From positions 1 through 64,000 of the forward strand of contig CAZYXG010000007.1 in the NCBI GenBank assembly GCA_964650885.1: a stretch of DNA of 64,000 nt. Direction: 5' to 3'. The notes under the pieces were generated by a model that did no database searches, was not told where the DNA came from, and saw only the letters and a list, made by a program, of their open reading frames with translations. Source of the stretch: JAPLFM01 sp964650885. GTDB lineage: Bacteria > Bacteroidota > Ignavibacteria > Kapaibacteriales > UBA2268. This document shows, piece after piece, positions 60,908 through 64,000 of the stretch. How positions within the stretch are numbered: the stretch's first letter is position 1; each line of letters starts with the position of its first letter. The position numbers and the translations under genes were made by a program.

Positions 60908-61954
60908 TTATTTCAAAGATGCTATGTCAATTACAAATCTGTATTTCACATCGCCTTTTAGCATTCTTTCATAAGCTTCGTTTACTTGATTCGCATTAAT
61001 TAATTCTATGTCGGAAGTGATATTATGTTTGCCGCAGAAATCTAGCATTTCTTGTGTCTCTGCTATACCACCAATAAGTGAACCAGCGAAACTTCTTCTG
61101 CCACCAATTAAGCTGAATGAAGTTACTGGCAATGGCTCCATTGGGGCACCAACTAAAACTAAAGCACCTTCCACTTTAAGCAAACTCAAATATTCATCTA
61201 TACTATGTTGAGCCGAAACTGTATCAATAATTAAATTTAAAGACTTTGTGTAGGTAGCTAATTGCTCTTTATTTGAAGTTAGCACAACTTCGTCTGCACC
61301 TAATCTTTTTGCATCTTCCGTTTTTGATAACGATGAAGTGAATACAACAACATAAGCACCCATAGCTTTTGCTATTTTAATTGCCATGTGACCCAAACCA
61401 CCAATTCCAAGTACACCAACTTTTTTACCTGGTCCAGCACCCCATTTTTTCAATGGAGAATATGTTGTAATTCCAGCACAAAGAAGTGGAGCTGTTGCTG
61501 CCAAATCCAAATTAGCTGGAATCTTTAAAACAAAACTTTTGTCAACTACTACGCTTTGAGAATAGCCACCATAAGTTTGTCCGCCTGTGTGCTTATCAAG
61601 TGAGTTGTATGTGAAAGTTGCTCCCGAATCGCAGAATTGTTCCATATCGGCTTTGCAATTCTCACATTCTCGACATGAATCTACCATACAGCCAACGCCA
61701 GCCATATCGCCAACTTTGAAATTAGTTACTCCAGATCCAACTTTTGTAATTTTACCAACTATCTCATGCCCAGGTACATTTGGGTATGTAGTTCCTTGCC
61801 ATTCATTGCGAGCTGTGTGAAGGTCGGAGTGACAAATACCGCAGTAAATAATTTCAATTTCTACATCGTTTTTAGTCACTTCACGGCGTTCGATGTTAAT
61901 GATTTCTAATGGTTTAGTGGCAGCTTGTGTACCAATAGCTTTTGTAGTAGTCAT
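60908..61954 (-). CDS. Zinc-dependent NAD(P) alcohol dehydrogenase (CAD/YahK type)
   Basis: A 348-residue medium-chain dehydrogenase. Catalytic zinc ligands are Cys in GICHSDLH (about 37-44) and His-Glu in VPGHEIVG (about 60-67), with the third Cys near LLCAGITTY (about 158). Structural zinc cysteines are in CRECENCKADMEQFC (about 94-108). The dinucleotide motif is GVLGIGGLGHMA (about 179-190). Sequence order is that of cinnamyl-alcohol-dehydrogenase/YahK aldehyde reductases, usually NADPH-linked. The substrate is likely a range of aldehydes. It is monocistronic, convergent with the cation-efflux gene. Confidence 0.92.
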   Translation of the reverse strand: MTTTKAIGTQAATKPLEIINIERREVTKNDVEIEIIYCGICHSDLHTARNEWQGTTYPNVPGHEIVGKITKVGSGVTNFKVGDMAGVGCMVDSCRECENCKADMEQFCDSGATFTYNSLDKHTGGQTYGGYSQSVVVDKSFVLKIPANLDLAATAPLLCAGITTYSPLKKWGAGPGKKVGVLGIGGLGHMAIKIAKAMGAYVVVFTSSLSKTEDAKRLGADEVVLTSNKEQLATYTKSLNLIIDTVSAQHSIDEYLSLLKVEGALVLVGAPMEPLPVTSFSLIGGRRSFAGSLIGGIAETQEMLDFCGKHNITSDIELINANQVNEAYERMLKGDVKYRFVIDIASLK

Positions 61955-62103
61955 AACGATTTGTAATATTTAAGATTTGAAAAAAAGAATAATTATTAAA
62001 CGTAATGAAAGAAGATTTAAGTGTAAATGCAATTTATGGCGATGAATTATGAATAATTGATTTATTAAATGACTATAATTTGAGTTTTGGCAGTCCAAAC
62101 ACT

Positions 62104-62141
62104 CCCAGTCAGCAAGCTGACAGCCCCCTGAAGTGGGCAAT
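62104..62141 (+). repeat. Dispersed palindromic repeat, copy C, at left gap edge
   Basis: CCCAGTCAGCAAGCTGACAG then CCCCCTGAAGTGGGCAAT, the same core and tail as copy A with small changes (TGAAGTGGG for TAAAGGTGG). It runs directly into the N gap at 62142. Its last 29 bases are identical to the first 29 bases after the gap. The 150 bases before it, back to the alcohol dehydrogenase start, hold no gene I can see. Confidence 0.8.
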
Positions 62142-62241
62142 NNNNNNNNNNNNNNNNNNNNNNNNNNNNNNNNNNNNNNNNNNNNNNNNNNNNNNNNNNN
62201 NNNNNNNNNNNNNNNNNNNNNNNNNNNNNNNNNNNNNNNNN
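62142..62241. other. Scaffold gap (100 N)
   Basis: Exactly 100 unknown bases, a conventional placeholder length. Identical repeat sequence on both sides shows the assembler broke at a tandem or multicopy repeat, so true length and content are unknown. Open frames that run through it (61970-62286) are artefacts. Confidence 0.97.
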
Positions 62242-62270
62242 CAAGCTGACAGCCCCCTGAAGTGGGCAAT
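62242..62270 (+). repeat. Dispersed palindromic repeat, copy D, at right gap edge
   Basis: CAAGCTGACAGCCCCCTG then AAGTGGGCAAT, identical over 29 bases to 62113-62141. The first half of the unit falls in the gap. This suggests at least two tandem units, or a repeat-induced misjoin. Confidence 0.8.
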
Positions 62271-62341
62271 GGTATATCTCAATTAACTAAACATACAAAA
62301 ATATAATTGCGATTTTTTAACTGTTTTTGTTAACTTTTAGT

Positions 62342-62349
62342 TAATTTTG
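62342..62349 (+). promoter_or_regulatory. Candidate -7 box upstream of the LCP-family gene
   Basis: TAATTTTG matches TAnnTTTG and ends 28 bases before the ATG at 62378. A TTTG at 62326-62329 is closer than the usual -33 spacing. Weak evidence. Confidence 0.28.
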
Positions 62350-62377
62350 TATCCTTTTGATTTACAAAACGATTAGA

Positions 62378-63655
62378 ATGTCTGAAGAAAATATACCTGA
62401 AAAGAAAGATAGAAAGAAAGTCTATATAATTTTATTTTTTGTTGCATTGAGTTTGTCGCTATTGGGAGTGTGGGGTGTTAATCAGTTCCGACAAGCTAAT
62501 ACCACAGATTTTGAAGAGCAAACTAATACTCCAAAAACTGATCTTGATTCCACTCAATTGCGTTTGAAACAAGCTGAGATAGAAGAACAAAACCGAAAAG
62601 ATACTTTCAATATAAATGCAATTTCTGAGCTTAGTGAAAGTATTGATTTGAGTAAGTACCAAGGAAAAATCATCAATATTGCTATTACTGGTGTGGATTC
62701 CAGAATGGGCGACCGAACTAAACATGCCGATGCCAACCATATCTTTTCTCTATTGCTGGATAGTGGAAAAATAATAATAACTTCTGTACCGCGAGATACT
62801 TACGTGGATTTGGGCTATGAAGATTCTTTAAATTTGAATAAGCTTACAATTTGCAGAGCTAGCCGAAGCCGAGAAACTTATTTGAAGGAATTGGCTAAAA
62901 TTGCTGGTCTTGCTAAGATTGATTATTATGTTGAGTTTGGTTTTGCCCAAGCAATGGGCTTGATTGAATTTTTGGGTTATTCCAATCCAAATGCGACTTT
63001 GCAAGTGCTTCGTTCACGCAAAGCTTTGGGTGGCGATGATTACCAACGCTGCTATAATCAAGGGCAATTTATGCGTCAGGCAATTCTGAAAAATGCAAGT
63101 AAAGCAGAAGGGTTGACAGGGGAGTTTCTAATTCGTGGTGGGCTTTTCTTAGTGGAATCAAATTTGACTACTTCTATTGTGAAATCGCTAAACGAAACAA
63201 TGCAGAAAAATGAATTCGGCAAAAACCCAAGTGATATAAAAGTGATAGTTAAGCCAAGAATGGCAAACAAATTCAAGGTTTTTGACTTCACAGACCAAGA
63301 CCAAATGAAACAATTGCAAGATAAAGCTCAGTTCTATTTTGAAACTAGAGAGAGACCAGAAGATGGAGACAATAAGAATATACAAGACTTTGTTTACCGC
63401 AGATTGATGAATGTATTGGCTAAAGCAGCTCAAGATACTGCGAAAAAACCTATGAACTCTTATAATATTTTAAAAGTTTACTTTGAACAAAGAGCTTGGT
63501 TGCAAATCCGAGACATAAAACAGAAAGATCAGGTGCGTGATGAATTTAAAACTATACTTTCTCGTTCACTAATCCGAGCAAAAAAAGAAAAACAAGCCAA
63601 AGAAATAATTGATGCTTTTGAGCTGGAAAAGGAATATTTAAAGCTAAAACAATGA
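62378..63655 (+). CDS. LytR-CpsA-Psr (LCP) family protein
   Basis: The 425-residue protein has a short charged N-terminus, one membrane helix (about 14-36), a charged linker and an extracytoplasmic LCP domain (about 85-270): NIAITGVDSRMGDRTKHADA, SVPRDTYVDLG (Arg of the phosphate-binding site) and IDYYVEFGFAQAMGLIEFLG. LCP enzymes transfer glycan polymers from lipid carriers to cell-wall or surface acceptors. The acceptor here is unknown, and the C-terminal 150 residues lack a familiar domain. ATG 62378 is chosen over TTG 62357. It stands alone between the gap and nuoE. Confidence 0.8.
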   Translation: MSEENIPEKKDRKKVYIILFFVALSLSLLGVWGVNQFRQANTTDFEEQTNTPKTDLDSTQLRLKQAEIEEQNRKDTFNINAISELSESIDLSKYQGKIINIAITGVDSRMGDRTKHADANHIFSLLLDSGKIIITSVPRDTYVDLGYEDSLNLNKLTICRASRSRETYLKELAKIAGLAKIDYYVEFGFAQAMGLIEFLGYSNPNATLQVLRSRKALGGDDYQRCYNQGQFMRQAILKNASKAEGLTGEFLIRGGLFLVESNLTTSIVKSLNETMQKNEFGKNPSDIKVIVKPRMANKFKVFDFTDQDQMKQLQDKAQFYFETRERPEDGDNKNIQDFVYRRLMNVLAKAAQDTAKKPMNSYNILKVYFEQRAWLQIRDIKQKDQVRDEFKTILSRSLIRAKKEKQAKEIIDAFELEKEYLKLKQ

Positions 63656-63699
63656 TTTTTTGCATTTTTATTGCTTAAAACGTAACAAAATGCAAAAAA
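63656..63699. repeat. AT-rich inverted repeat after the LCP gene
   Basis: The 13-base arms TTTTTTGCATTTT (63656-63668) and AAAATGCAAAAAA (63687-63699) are perfectly complementary around an 18-base loop. They begin directly after the LCP stop. The stem has only two G-C pairs and no T-run follows on the plus strand, so as a terminator it would be weak. Confidence 0.45.
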
Positions 63700-63746
63700 A
63701 ATAGTTTTTATGGAAAAGAGATATTACATATTGACAAGAATTTTCA

Positions 63747-63754
63747 TAATTTTG
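63747..63754 (+). promoter_or_regulatory. Candidate -7 box upstream of nuoE
   Basis: TAATTTTG ends 32 bases before the nuoE ATG. TTGACA occurs at 63731-63736, but the 10-base spacing to this box suits neither a sigma-70 nor a Bacteroidota promoter. Confidence 0.25.
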
Positions 63755-63786
63755 GTAATCTTTAAATAATCTAATTTGAATAAGCA

Positions 63787-64000
63787 ATGGAAATTAAATT
63801 CAACGAAACAGAACTTCAAGAAGTTCAAACACATATTCAGAAATATCCTTCAAAGAAATCGGCAATAATGCCAGTGCTTTGGTTGGCTCAAAAGAAATTT
63901 GGTTGGCTGTCGAAAGAAGTTATGATTTATGTGGGTGAATTGTTGGACTTACCTTATTCACACGTCTATGGTGTGGCTACATTCTATACGATGTATTTCA
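63787..64000 (+). CDS. nuoE: NADH-quinone oxidoreductase subunit E, partial
   Basis: The frame from ATG 63787 is open to the window end (71 codons). MEIKFNETELQEVQTHIQKY is followed by KKSAIMPVLWLAQKKFGWLS, VGELLDLPYSHVYGV and ATFYTMYF, the N-terminal helical part of NuoE. This subunit carries a 2Fe-2S cluster in the NADH-oxidising module of complex I; the cluster cysteines lie beyond the window. Downstream nuoF would be expected. Confidence 0.93.
   Translation, partial: MEIKFNETELQEVQTHIQKYPSKKSAIMPVLWLAQKKFGWLSKEVMIYVGELLDLPYSHVYGVATFYTMYF

Noticed and set aside
61970..62286. Open frames on both strands running through the N gap
   Set aside because: They exist only because N codons translate as unknown residues; the flanking parts are the non-coding repeat.

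Overview
The window is AT-rich, gene-dense bacterial chromosome from a member of the Bacteroidota in the broad sense (the Bacteroidetes/Chlorobi/Kapabacteria side). Four large exported proteins end in type IX secretion (T9SS) C-terminal sorting domains built around a YPNP motif. Two of them carry runs of choice-of-anchor-D (Ig-like) repeats. There are also an OstA-like protein, a GWxTD-domain protein, a DUF1800/DUF1501 pair and a 7TM-HD phosphodiesterase. A Kapabacteria or Ignavibacteria-like lineage is my inference. No rRNA, tRNA, CRISPR array, phage or intact insertion sequence was seen. A 100-base run of N at 62142-62241 is a scaffold gap flanked by identical repeat sequence, so this is probably a metagenome or draft assembly.

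Layout. 1-5.7 kb: dispersed repeat, scpA-scpB-thioredoxin, then on the minus strand a PASTA protein, oligoendopeptidase F and the GTPase MeaB. 5.9-16 kb: acyl-CoA dehydrogenase with its terminator, a membrane-protein gene broken by one in-frame stop, an ornithine-lipid-type bifunctional acyltransferase, a Xer recombinase, a PgpH-like HD hydrolase, rsmE and a TPR protein. 16-23 kb: cell-envelope genes (SRPBCC, OstA-like, giant T9SS cargo, outer-membrane beta-barrel). 23-29 kb: a tight operon HIT-rsmA-PAP2-M14 carboxypeptidase-IMPACT-panC. 29-37.5 kb: DUF1800, DUF1501 and a 1664-residue T9SS adhesin-like protein. 37.5-48 kb: xseAB, the overlapping operon ispF-histidine kinase-ruvX-GWxTD, a small membrane protein, mutL and a YfhO-like protein. 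48-58 kb: a decayed HigBA-type toxin-antitoxin remnant, then an acyl-CoA catabolism region (carboxylase beta subunit, IcmF mutase, biotin carboxylase, biotin carrier, thiolase). 58-64 kb: ABC-F protein, zinc/cation efflux protein, alcohol dehydrogenase, repeat and gap, LCP-family protein and the start of nuoE.

The metabolic theme is short- and branched-chain acyl-CoA breakdown. The carboxylase most resembles methylcrotonyl-CoA carboxylase (leucine route); IcmF interconverts isobutyryl- and butyryl-CoA; thiolase and acyl-CoA dehydrogenase fit the same routes. The second theme is envelope building and T9SS export.

I did not find a convincing new defence or mobile system. The most useful observations are: (i) a set of non-ATG starts (TTG and one CTG) placed 0-3 bases after the upstream stop codon; (ii) three loci carrying single in-frame TAA codons in otherwise open frames; (iii) a palindromic dispersed repeat found at the scaffold start, in a convergent junction and on both sides of the gap; (iv) hairpins and overlapping stop codons at convergent gene ends.
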